Assembly: GCA_965644295.1 (NCBI GenBank) | Contig: CBFFRP010000452.1 | Span: 1-32,936 of the forward strand | DNA: 32,936 nucleotides | Source of the DNA: Paraphysomonas bandaiensis | Taxonomy: Eukaryota; Chrysophyceae | Reading direction: 5' to 3' | Part shown: positions 1-10,488 of the stretch, piece after piece | Position numbering within the stretch: position 1 is the first letter of the stretch | Layout: each line of letters opens with the position of its first letter | Position numbers and translations under genes: made by a program | Notes under the pieces: generated by a model | Told to the model about the DNA's origin: nothing | What the model saw: the letters and a program-made list of their open reading frames with translations, nothing else | Databases searched by the model: none

Positions 1-90
1 CTCTCACCAGAATTAGATACACGCACTCAAGAACACAACCAAGGCGAAAATAATCGGATTTATTGCAACAGAAAACAAAAATATAAGCAT

Positions 91-2032
91 TTAGGTCACC
101 ATAGAATTGAGTTGCAGGCCTTTCGGTTCTGCGACAAGATTTTCGGATTCCTGAATGCTGACTTCATTCTCAAGGTATTGGTTAAATGGTTCCTCTTCTA
201 ATGACTCACTTTCAGTTCTCGTGCAACGAGACAAGAAGGTTCTTCCCTGATGGGTAGCTTCTGTACTACCACGAACTGGTAAGGGTTCTTTCATAAATTC
301 GCTACTGTGAAAATATTGTTGATTTTTGAGCAACTTATCTCGTACTATACAACACTGCTGCAACAAGTACACACGCTGCTGTTGCACTACCGACTCCGAC
401 ATATTCGTTGCTATATTTTCCACCACTTTCAACACATGGTCCGCCATCTAATGCGAAAACGTAAGACCATACACGAATGACTATGTAGACTGTACCTGTA
501 ACATGTCATCCACATCCGCTACTTCGCCTTCGCGAGTGCCGATAGTCAGCTGAGACAGTGTCGAAACAAACCGCATAGCAACACCAGACAGCTCTACTAT
601 GAGATTTATATCTATACCCTCTCTCATATCACTCACTGCGGCAAGGATATTATGCACAACACCGATACCGCCCATCCATAGTACGGCACTTTGGCGATTA
701 TGTTGAGTGGCACATAGCAGTCTACTAAGATTTCTGCCATTCATGCGTACAGTTTTCTGAACGTATCACATCAGTATAATGTTAGTTTATTCAAATGATA
801 TAGTAGAACCTGGCAGACTTCAGTACTACACAGAAGAGTAGAGAGTAGACATAAGCCATGGGCATGTTGCTCAGAACAGATCGCGAAAGCACTCTGTTCG
901 TTCTTCCTATCGTCGTACGTGTGTATCGTCGGTGCCACTGCAACTACGAATAAGTAAATGCGAAATGATCAAGTAAAAAGAACGATGCAGTGGCCAGTCA
1001 CGTACACGCTGTGGAACAGATGATATACACCTACCCTTGGGAAGTGCCTCAAGCAGAAGTGAACAATCATTTGCATAAGCAGGAGATTTTATTTCCGAGG
1101 TCGAAATAGCTCCTCTAATTTCTTCCTGAGGAGGGTTTTCTTCATCATCTAAACCACTGTAATTTATCTCAATTGTAGTTTCAATCTTAAGGACACTCAA
1201 AAGAGTATCGATTAGGCTACTACAAGCGTCATATAGCTGGGTATTCTTTTCATTAATCCCTAGGCTAGTCCACAAGGAATTATAAGCAGCTATATACAAA
1301 ATTTTACGCCATGGAGATACATCTAAATCTCGAAAACTACGCAGAAGAATGCTAGAATAATTATGAGGGAAACTGAATCACAAAGGACGATCGACTTACT
1401 TCCAAAGCGTTGGTTCCAATATTATATCAGCCAGCCTAGGACTTGCAGAGAGATGAAGAAGAATATACGCAACAGTTTCACCACAATGTACATCATTAGT
1501 CCGATTAATAATATTTGGAACACATCCACCAGATATAATACCCTCTCGTGTCTCTTCTTGTTTAGAAAGCTCAAGTAACATATTGGCTGAAATAATACTG
1601 TATCAATACAAAACACTATACGGTGATATAACAACCTGCAATTAAACGAACAGGAACTTCAAGAGAATTAAACAATTCACACATTTCTTCAAATATTTCA
1701 TCATCACTGATTCCTATTGAGGGATTGTCATACGCCTATAGTCATGTTATGTATGTATGTATGTGTGTCATCGTATACGTTACGTAGTTATATATAGTCA
1801 TGATGTGTGTGTATATATATGGGAGTTTACCTCATCAGTTTCTTGTAATGCAGTAAACGAATAAAACTGTTGATTTGTTTGATGAAAATGATATCTGATA
1901 TGCCACATGTGTATATATGTATGTGTTTATATGTATATGTATGTATATATACAGCAGTTGCAACTGTTTGCAGACTGTTGATTGGCTATCAGATGAGTAG
2001 ATGCAAGAGATATGTGTATTATGTCCAGTGAA
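91..2032 (-). CDS. ARM-like helical repeat protein, 5' end unresolved
   Basis: A spliced reading frame of eight exons can be followed: 1953-2032, 1831-1894, 1636-1735, 1400-1586, 1035-1351, 832-943, 496-733 and 91-447. All junctions keep phase and total 485 codons including the stop. The 1636 donor (GTTGTT) and the 832/733 junction are the weakest calls. The product is helix-rich and hydrophobic. Stretches such as EGIISGGCVPNII and LLHLSASPRLADIIL resemble armadillo-type repeats. The last exon (MADHVLKVV onward) is polar and acidic and probably forms a disordered tail. No start ATG is found in the 2032 exon, so at least one upstream exon is missing, perhaps near 2040-2100. I do not recognise the family; a scaffold role is only inferred from the repeats. 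Confidence 0.6.
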
Positions 2033-2560
2033 CTACTCTAGTTGGTAATATTTGCAACTGAGACTTATATCTTCCATAATGGCTGCCTCTGGTAACTACT
2101 AGATTTTACATACACAGTGCAGTGAGTTGACAGTCTGGTAGTACTGTATGTACTGGTGTATGTATGAGCCTCATAAAACTGTAAATGCCTACTTTTGAAG
2201 TACAACATAGAAAATTTTGCGTAAAAATTAGATAAAATCCCACTACTACTGTCTTAAAACCCCACCCACTGATTATACTACGACGTAAGAATCCCATATT
2301 CTAGGATTTTCTCTAAAAACACCAGGATTTCGTATTAAAATTGAGGATTTCAAGAACTCGTATGGGTTTTCATATATCTAGAGAATTATATCCCGATTTC
2401 CCGCAACTCTCTATGAAAATTCTCAACATAACTGTATCATATGCTGCTGTCTATATACGAGTAGCAACTGCAGTATCTACACTTGCATTAGGAGATCTCT
2501 CGACATACATCACTATCACATGTTCTAATTCCACTTACAATCAAATAAACTTAAATCAAC
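2033..2560. promoter_or_regulatory. Head-to-head spacer with spaced AGGATTT copies
   Basis: This spacer lies between the ARM-like gene (-) and the oxygenase-like gene (+). It has no long CATA array, unlike the four other head-to-head spacers. AGGATTT occurs at 2303, 2324 and 2344, spaced 21 and 20 bp. Related GGGTTTTC and CCCGATTTC strings follow at about 2363 and 2391. The missing first exon of the ARM-like gene may lie in the left part. A promoter role is inferred from position only. Confidence 0.35.
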
Positions 2561-3580
2561 ATGGGATTACGTCAATCTCGTTCAAGAAACGGTCGTGAAG
2601 AGCACATGTATGGCAAGAGCTTCATTGGAGCTGTTCCTGTGCATTTCTCTCAATACACACTCAATCCACACACTCTCAATTACTTACAAGATTGTCCATT
2701 ATTCTCATCTAATGAAAACGAGTTGGAATCAATGGGATATTGCAAAGCTATTGATTATCCAGATATTCCTGAGCATGTTTATTATGAGGCTTATATGCAT
2801 TCGCTGCCAACACATAACACTTATTTCTCAATGCATTCAAGGAACGGATATGACTTTGAGAAGCCTGCAGCTCCTCTTCGTGTTGTTTCATTTTGTGAAG
2901 CTTTGAGGCAGATTAATGATGACTGGATTAAAGGAATGATTAAACAACTCGAGGGAATGTCTGGTGCTGCTGCGGAGGTTTATTGTAAGCTACTCAGTGA
3001 GGGACGCCTTTTTGCAGGTAAATAACGCTTGAAATGCAGTATCACATGTGCTTGATACCAGTTCATAGATCTTTCTGTACAGCTACACTATGGCGCTGAG
3101 ATATCTCATGAACGGGCCGCCTTTCACAATGATGGTCCGAACTCTTTGCTACATCTAGCACTTTCTATCCGCGGTCAGCGATCGCTTCTCTGGAAAGGTT
3201 CCAAAGACAAAGATGCTGTCATGTCTAACTTAGGTCGCAAGGGTTGGTTTACTTTCAGTGAAAGTTATAACACTTATGAGGAGAAGCAGATCCCTGGAAG
3301 TGTGTACTTGTCGTCTCCTTTCCTGGTATCACACGGGGTTTCATATCCTATTTGCGATTGGGAGGATAGAATTGTAGCTGTGCAGTGTCGATGCCTTCTT
3401 TCCACTCAAGAGCTTAGTCTTCTTCGCGAAACATCTGAAGAAGAGTGGATGTCTGTGATTGAACTTGTCACTACAGCAATCAGAAATGGAACTTCTTCCG
3501 AGCAAGGAGGAAATATGTTTAGACTTCCGACCCTTGACGAAGTAGAAAGTGTATACAGCAAACTTTGTGAGGATTGGTAA
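2561..3580 (+). CDS. 2-oxoglutarate/Fe(II) oxygenase-like (double-stranded beta-helix) protein
   Basis: Two exons, 2561-3017 and 3069-3580, are joined across a 51-nt GT-AG intron. The acceptor at 3067-3068 is chosen over the nearer CAG at 3080-3082 because it restores the phase and gives DLSVQLHYGAE. The product has 322 residues. A core of the form FHNDGPNSLLHLAL (His172, Asp174), then PGSVYLSSPFLVSHG (His241), matches the H-x-D...H iron-binding order of the 2OG-Fe(II) fold. Arg253 or Arg260 could bind the co-substrate. The N-terminal 150 residues match no domain I know. There is no signal peptide or membrane segment. I cannot name the substrate. It could belong to a hydroxylase-like family of unknown function; the fold assignment rests on motif spacing alone. 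Confidence 0.62.
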
Positions 3581-4218
3581 ACATCAAGTGTTAAGAATAT
3601 TGTATATATCGGTCTTATAGCAATAATTTGTTACATCACAACAGTGTGCTACTTTCGAATTGACCAGGCTGGGTTGTAGATATTGAAGCATTTAATATAG
3701 TATTCACAAAAAGAAATTTAAATGTGAAAGCGTGAAAGCTGAACGAATCAAGTACTCTAGTTTTATATATGCACAATACCGAAGGTAAATTCTAGTAGTG
3801 TAAAACCTGTTGGTCTAACCACATCCTAATAACACTCTCTGAGCTCATTCATGCACTATCACATCCGGCGAATACGATGCAAAATGACAATTCCGTAGAA
3901 ATTCGTGGAATCTGTTTTAATTGTTAAGCAAAACTTCGTCCTGGCCTACGCTGTATCAATGAAATTATTCTAAATGAACTTCATAGTTTCACCACTACTA
4001 CAGATATGGTATACAAGCGTAGAACACAAAGCGTACTAAGCCAAAAAGAAAAATCAAAATCGGTACATTATGTTATACCGCATGCAAGTAGATATATTTT
4101 TTGGCACAACAGGGCACAATCAGTGAAAAATATCGCTAGACTGCGATAACCTAATATATTCCCACCACAGCAACCCTATAATGTAATGAGAGCTTGGTGA
4201 AAGCGGGCGACAAAGTTT
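3581..4218. other. Tail-to-tail spacer, no feature seen
   Basis: This A+T-rich spacer of 638 bp separates the 3' ends of the oxygenase-like gene (+) and the citrate carrier (-). It must hold both 3' untranslated regions. I see no coding exon, RNA gene or long repeat. Confidence 0.6.
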
Positions 4219-5982
4219 TTAATCCAAAAACTTGCAAACCCAGACTTGTACAGTTTCGAATGAGAGGAAAATAATACCTGCATTGCAGTATAAAATTTTA
4301 ACAGAGTGCTAGTGCAAATCATATACAAATCACAATAGCATTCAGGTACCTTGGCCAGGAACCACTCTTCCACATCTGGGTACGAGACCACGATAGAAAG
4401 TGGTGATGCCTTCTTCCTTGAGCATCTGCACAAAGAGACACAAATATCAGATAGTTATCATGATTCACTCTGAATGTTGAGATCGAGAGAAAATTCATGT
4501 GCGACATGTATGCAGGCGATATTTTGCATACATACCGTGATAGCACAGTTCAAAGTGGACGAGTACTTGGTAGAGCCTGAACCTTGCATTCGCGTCTTGA
4601 CGACATCAAAGGGGTTGTTGACTGCAAATACATATATGAAAATTCAAACTGGACAGCGCAGACATATGTACGGTAACTTACGGCACGTGGAAAAGCACCC
4701 AGCCATCATTCCTCCAACGACAGCTCCTGCAAGCATAAAATTCGTTACGACAAGCATAATGCGTATGTAAGTGCATGTAAATATACCTATGGGAGAAAGC
4801 GGTTCCTTCCCCTCCTTGGTGGCAATGTCCTTGAACTTATTGTAGAACATAAACCTCAATCCCTAAGAAATAAGGCATTAGAGTGCATACAATAACTGCA
4901 AACGAGACACACGATATATACTTTTCACACTCATACATACAGTACATAGCCTGATGATGCGCGGTATTACTCCGTATTATATATGTGACAACTGTTCTGG
5001 ACAATATACCTGGTTGGATGACTGCTTGAGAACAGTAGCAAATAAACCCTTGTAAAACCCAGCCGGTCCGGACTCCACTAGGATCTTCTTAATACCTGAA
5101 GAAAAAAGCAAATAAAATAAGAAGCGCATACACAGCCCATATACCAGGCACCAAGCCAAGATTATGCTCAATAGTGGCTGTCTTGATAGCTTCCATAGGA
5201 GTCACAGCTAGAACCGCTTCCAAAACACCAGCACCCACTCCAGCCAAAAAGTTACGACCTAAAGAAATATGAGGATTTCAACACTATGGCACATGGTACT
5301 AACCCATGGAAAGCTTCCCTTGGTCATCTGCGAGGAGTTTCTTGCAGTAGGCGTTGCCCCCAAAGCGGATTCCAGCCTTCGGCATGGAGAAAAGCAATGT
5401 CACCCCAAGTCCCCTGTAAAGGGAGAAGAATCCAGTGGTACGAACTGTGTACTGCAGACCACCGAGAACGCCAGTAAAAGGAGGATTCGAAGTCTTGCTC
5501 TGCATATCGTACATATGGGTGAGGGGGCCACAAAAGACAGAGCACAAATATCATCAGTACTTACATGTAGCTGAAGAAGAGTCTAAAGAAAGAAGATGAT
5601 TAGAGAAAAAATGATATTAGCAGAAACATGACAACACAAGGATAAATTATATATACATATACGACCCTATAATCATATATACACACATATACGCATATAT
5701 CCACACACCCATATATATATATTTATATATATACACAATAAAATATATTATCATAGACACACACATACACACATGTACATATATAAACATAGACACACAC
5801 GCATACATATAGGCATATATTGACATATACATACATACATATGTACACATGTATACATACATATATCTATAGCTCACCTTCATGTACTCCATCGGCCACA
5901 TGCACACGCATTCAATACCACCGGCAATACATCCAGTGACAAGAGCTGATGTGGTACTAGGTTTTTTCTTTGTAGTTGCCAT
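4219..5982 (-). CDS. Mitochondrial citrate/tricarboxylate carrier (SLC25A1-like)
   Basis: Ten exons: 5878-5982, 5565-5582, 5304-5499, 5145-5258, 5010-5095, 4787-4862, 4682-4726, 4536-4621, 4350-4425 and 4219-4277. They sum to 861 nt in unbroken phase, giving 286 residues, the normal size for a mitochondrial carrier. All three carrier signatures P-x-[DE]-x-x-[KR] are present: PMEYMK, PMEAIK and PFDVVK. The GCIAGGIE start, the FYKGLFATVLKQSSNQ segment and the FYRGLVPR segment match citrate carriers better than other SLC25 members. The protein should sit in the mitochondrial inner membrane and exchange citrate for malate or another tricarboxylate, supplying cytosolic acetyl-CoA. The first intron (5583-5877) is the longest and holds a CATA/TATA-rich tract. 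The gene is head-to-head with the FTS gene. Confidence 0.93.
5565..5582 (-). other. 18-nt microexon of the citrate carrier
   Basis: The six codons TLLQLH sit between a TTTAG acceptor and a GTAAGT donor. They supply the K-T-x-x-Q-L stretch that follows the first carrier signature in this family. Without them the first transmembrane helix would be cut short, though phase would be kept. Confidence 0.8.
5640..5870. repeat. Degenerate CATA/TATA-rich tract in carrier intron 1
   Basis: About 230 bp of mixed ACATATAC, ACACACAT and TATATA words fills most of the first carrier intron. It looks like a decayed or mixed version of the pure CATA arrays elsewhere in the window. Confidence 0.7.
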
Positions 5983-6222
5983 ATGAATATACGCTATATG
6001 ATAGATGTATGTATATGTATGTATAAGTAATAATAATAACGACTGTAGAGACCAACCTGCTGTAGATTATCCACCAGTCCTTCGTGGATTGAGAGCTGTA
6101 ATCACTCCAACGATATAGTCAGGAGTGGAAAATGTGGTTAGGATTTCACTATTGCAGTGATGAGCAAGATATTCCAACCCCCATCACCACTATGCAGAAA
6201 CACACATGTATCCACATACACA

Positions 6223-6678
6223 CATACATACATACATACATACATACATACATACATACATACATACATACATACATACATACATACATACATACATACA
6301 TACATACATACATACATACATACATACATACATACATACATACATACATACATACATACATACATACATACATACATACATACATACATACATACATACA
6401 TACATACATACATACATACATACATACATACATACATACATACATACATACATACATACATACATACATACATACATACATACATACATACATACATACA
6501 TACATACATACATACATACATACATACATACATACATACATACATACATACATACATACATACATACATACATACATACATACATACATACATACATACA
6601 TACATACATACATACATACATACATACATACATACATACATACATACATACATACATACATACATACATACATACATA
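6223..6678. repeat. Pure (CATA)114 microsatellite in a head-to-head promoter
   Basis: 114 perfect CATA units run without interruption. The array begins 241 bp before the carrier start codon and ends 87 bp before the FTS start codon. The open frames across it in both directions are artefacts of the repeat and encode no protein. Confidence 0.98.
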
Positions 6679-6765
6679 CGTATAGTAAATAGTGTATATA
6701 TCTGCAGGTGTTGTTGTTGGTATTGTCACTCTCTGTTATTGTTATTCTCTGGTATCACCCGCATC

Positions 6766-8119
6766 ATGTCATCCTCAAACACTCCATTCTCTCCCCTTCC
6801 AAACACTTCTCCATTAGGATCTAATGAGAAATCATCTCTTCTCGACACCTCTAATCAACACCTCCGAGACCTGCGCTTAGCTATAGAATTCAAGTACCTT
6901 ATGAGTCATGCACCTGGAGGTACGTACAACTATACCTTCTTCATAGTTTTTTCATATTGATATTATACAGGAGTGTATTTAATGCCGTATTTAGATGATA
7001 TACGACACTTTGCAGGGGTTATATTTGTACGTAGAGGTCTATATAAGAGTGCAGTGTTTCGGTTTGATGTTAGACTCCCTCCAACTTATAACTCCATTGG
7101 AACAACTCCTCAAGTGGTGTTTACTCCGCCTATATTTAATCCACTTGTGGATAAGAAGGTTAGTGTGTTTGCATATCCACTTATATATACATATGCATGT
7201 CTATATACATGTGTATCTCTACTATATATCTGTATATGTATATGTATACGTATATATGTATTAAAGTATCTATTTTTGTGTGACATTAAAAATATTTTTT
7301 TGTAGACAGGAGAATTGAGGTTGTCGTGTGATGCGGCCCTGCATGAGTGGAACCCTAAGAAACAGTTCCTTATGCACGCATTAGTATTCCTAAAGAAGAT
7401 ATTTTATATGAAATCTTTCACTGAATTTGAATCTGTTCCCAATGAAGAGGCGAAACAGCTGTATGACATTTACACTCTATGTGACGAGTATGTGATGATT
7501 GTGTATAGGTTTGTTCGTGACAAGGATGAATACCTACGCCGAGTGACTGAGTGTGTAGAGGATTCACTGGTATGACCTATACATAACTCGTCCTGTTTGA
7601 TGACTGATTCTTGCCGTACTTACTTTCCAGAACCGAGTTTATGATATTCCCCCGAATTGTCCACTTGTCTTCACCGAGGTGAGCAACTCGAGCTTTTTTT
7701 TAGATATGTACTGATATCTAAGCGTAGCCCAAGCAAGTTCACGAAACTATTCGAGCTCGGATTTACAACAAGTCCGCCGCGTCTGAAGAAAAGGCTCGAG
7801 CAGTGGACGAGGCCCTTAACACTCCTCCCGAAAAGACTGCAGTGTCGCTCTTTCCTGGGTCAGCAGAAGTGGATTCCTCGCAGACGAAAGAACGCACGTC
7901 TAATCTTGACCAGGCGCAGGTGAATTTTATGAAGTTGCTCGCCGTATCACGCATAGATGTTAACCTTACCGTGAAATCATGTGTGATTTTCCGCTGTGTG
8001 TATAGTCACAATGTATTACATGAGATTTGATGCGTTATATACAGGCTCAAAATGACAGTTCTGAAGTGGCTAGTGCCCTTGCAGCGGAGGGAGGTGCAAA
8101 TAACAGTGACCAGGGTTGA
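6766..8119 (+). CDS. FTS/AKTIP-like ubiquitin-E2 variant protein
   Basis: Six exons: 6766-6919, 6971-7158, 7306-7569, 7631-7678, 7728-7919 and 8045-8119. They sum to 921 nt in phase and give 306 residues. The middle of the protein is an E2-like (UBC) fold: GVYLMPYLDDIRHFAGVIFV, then VFRFDVRLPPTY, VVFTPPIFNPLVD and KTGEL. This order and wording match FTS (AKT-interacting protein). No Cys stands at the canonical E2 active site after TGEL; the nearest Cys is a few residues on, so this should be an inactive E2 variant. In animals FTS joins Hook and FHIP proteins to couple early endosomes to dynein. The same role is inferred here. The C-terminal 100 residues are helical (KQVHETIRARIYNK), then low-complexity and acidic. 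Confidence 0.88.
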
Positions 8120-8540
8120 GTTGACTTGAAGAGTACATATGGTTGCGTCTCGAACTGTTTCTTTGGATGTCACGCGTTTTTTAAACCTGCTTTGTTAATG
8201 TGTCCGGGTGTCATCAGCATATTTTGTATCGTATTGTAGACAATAGTTATAATAAGTTATATCATTAGAGATTAGAGATACACTGAATCTTTATTTTGTG
8301 TTAACACTAGTGGGGCACGTAGTGTATTGTTACTGCTCTACAACGGTATTATATAGATAATGCAAAATCTAGAGCATAGCGAAATTTCTTAGTTGCCAAT
8401 GACATATGACTTGACATGGGAAACTGTATCGTTGCGACTAAATAACATGTCAATCAAGTTCACGGTACTTTGACTCTTTGGCTTTTATTAACGGGATCAA
8501 TCTGCATCTAGTAGCTAGTAATATGATAACAAATTTCTAA
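8120..8540. other. 3' flank of the FTS gene
   Basis: A+T-rich sequence follows the FTS stop codon and must contain its 3' untranslated region. No exon is seen. It ends with the 15-bp sequence ATAACAAATTTCTAA (8526-8540), which recurs at 10293. Confidence 0.5.
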
Positions 8541-8608
8541 TTCTCTGCCCTACGATGGCAAATACAGTCCAACATAAAGTTTCACCCTATTAACCAGCTC
8601 CAAGCCCA

Positions 8609-9979
8609 ATGTCTCTATTGAGACCGTGGCTGAGTCACATCAGTGTGCCCAGGGCCTTTTACACTCCCTTACTGCTGCATTTTGTTGACCACCACGCTTC
8701 CGACAAATTACCTGTCACACCATGTTGTACACGCTCCAAGCCCCCCTGCCTGGCCTTGCAACCTTCACCCTACTCAACTACTTCAGTTAAACAACGTGCC
8801 TGCACCAATGCAGCGCTGACCGCATGCATATGCTATCACCTAAGGAGACACCTTCGTCTCCTACACGGTTCTCTACGGATACAACCACTTACAGCATGGC
8901 TCGTGCGAGCAGATCCACGCAAACGGCCCCCATGTACCTTCTCTGCAACCCCTGTCTCCTCTCGACACCTCTCCACTGCACAACAGGGCCGTCTCCTGAC
9001 GACAACCCAGCCCAACCCAACATGGTTTGTCTGTGGTCCATCCACCCAGCAGGCTACCCCCTCACCCTGTTCACCTATCACCACCACAGCCCATCCATCT
9101 CATTGGATAGACACTGTATTCCGCATACGGTATACTCGACTACTGTACTACTGTGTCCTACAGGATGTATACCATTCCGTGTATACCTCTACTGCTGTTG
9201 GACACATCACCATGTCCATGTACCTGTCTACCTGTACTGTTGGACACATCACCATGTCCATGTACCTGTCTACCTGTACTGTTGGACACATCACCATGTC
9301 CATGTACCTGTCTACCTGTACTGCTGGACACATCACCAGCTCTCTCTCTCTGTCCAACACACTCATATCATCACTGCAGTGTCATACACACACACAGTAC
9401 ACTCTACCTCCTCCTAGAAAACCCCCAGACAAACCATCTCCCCTCCCTTCGTCTCTGATACCTTGCCGTCATCTTCCTTACACACACTCTCTATGCCTCA
9501 GTCTGTACCCCCCTGCACCAACACAGACACTAACAAGAGCAGCTGAGGACGTCCGAGTGTCTCCTCCAGACCATCATCATCATCACGATCATCTCGTGCA
9601 TAGGTCTATCAGAGTACTCGACCTCAGTGACTCTTGTTCTGTTGCGCAGTCTCACTCTCCTCAATCAGATGTTGCCTCTCTTGCACCATCACACTCCCTC
9701 TCGACTCCCTGTAGCTGGACACACCGGATGACCCTCACATTCCACCCCTGTACAGCTATACACCCTCTTGCATGTGTTCTCTACCGCTGGCTAAGACAGC
9801 AAAAGAGCCGATTTCGACGCTTCTTCACAGTAGGCCATAACCTTTTGCAAGACCTTCATCCACATACCTCCGAGCCACTTGGAACAATGCCTAAAGGAAG
9901 GCCACCAGATCGCCAATCTCAGAAGGGCATATTACTGTTTCCCCTAACTGCCATAAGGCTAATAAGTCAGTCCCCGTGA
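8609..9979 (+). other. 456-residue open frame in the C-rich block, doubtful as a gene
   Basis: An uninterrupted frame from ATG codes for a product rich in Ser, Pro, Thr, His, Leu and Cys, with three repeats of a 14-residue unit (VGHITMSMYLSTCT). Other plus-strand frames over the same stretch are also open for 100-197 codons. That is expected when A-rich stop codons are scarce, so length alone is weak evidence. I see no domain, signal peptide or intron. It could be a gag-like or orphan protein, but is more likely chance. Confidence 0.15.
9196..9339. repeat. 42-bp minisatellite, about 3.4 copies
   Basis: Units start at 9196, 9238 and 9280, each beginning TGTTGGACACATCACCATGT. The first three appear identical. 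A diverged partial copy begins TGCTGGACAC at 9322. The 42-bp period is divisible by three, so every frame stays open through it. Confidence 0.95.
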
Positions 9980-10488
9980 GGTACATAAGGCTATCTATCA
10001 TATAGCGAGTGGAGTCTCATCCCAAGAGGAGACCTCCAGATCACACGCGCCGGTGAGTCCCAGGACACACGATCATGGCGAGCCTCATAACACACACTAA
10101 GAACGGAAGTGGTTGCACCTTGGTGCTTGCGGCGACGCACAAGCAGCTTCTGTAGCGTTAAATAGTAGGATAAAAGAGTTTGTATTGATTAGTTACGGGT
10201 AGTAGTCTAACTAGTATGACTAGCATTCTTCTAGCCACTAATTGGTGCAGGCTTTCAACGCCTATTGCTAAATAATCAGACATTCAATATATATAACAAA
10301 TTTCTAAATTTCAATGATTGCGCATGCAGCAGGCTGTCTGGGTAGATGAATTAACTCGTTGAGTTGGAGTCAAAGTGTAATGTTGTTTCATAAGAAGTTA
10401 ATTGGCACATGTGACCTCATGCCAACACCAAATAAATGGCTTGCATAAAAGAATATATACTTAATTCTTTATACGACGGAATGGGTCA

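Larger units (their letters stand above)
8541..10292. mobile_element. C-rich block flanked by a 15-bp direct repeat; possible insertion
   Basis: This block is conspicuously rich in C on the plus strand, unlike the A+T-rich spacers elsewhere. It is bracketed by two exact copies of ATAACAAATTTCTAA (8526-8540 and 10293-10307). Such a pair could be a target-site duplication. Inside are a 42-bp minisatellite, several overlapping stop-poor frames and small hairpins such as AGGAGAC/GTCTCCT near 8840. I find no transposase, reverse transcriptase or terminal inverted repeat. It could be a non-autonomous element, a decayed retroelement, or simply a local repeat-rich spacer. Confidence 0.35.

Noticed and set aside
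3083-3580. Alternative acceptor at 3081-3082 for the oxygenase-like gene
   Set aside because: It puts exon 2 out of phase with the 3017 donor. The 3068 acceptor keeps phase and adds DLSVQ.
6132-6960. Open frames of 159-267 codons across the CATA array, reading THTYIHTYIH or MYVCMYVC
   Set aside because: A pure tetranucleotide repeat is open in several frames on both strands. The frames have no splice support. The same holds for frames over the arrays at 14287, 20139 and 28127.
9860-9960. Zinc-knuckle-like reading QCLKEGHQIAN in the C-rich block, hinting at a retroelement gag
   Set aside because: The paired Cys residues of a CCHC knuckle are absent and the frame stops soon after.
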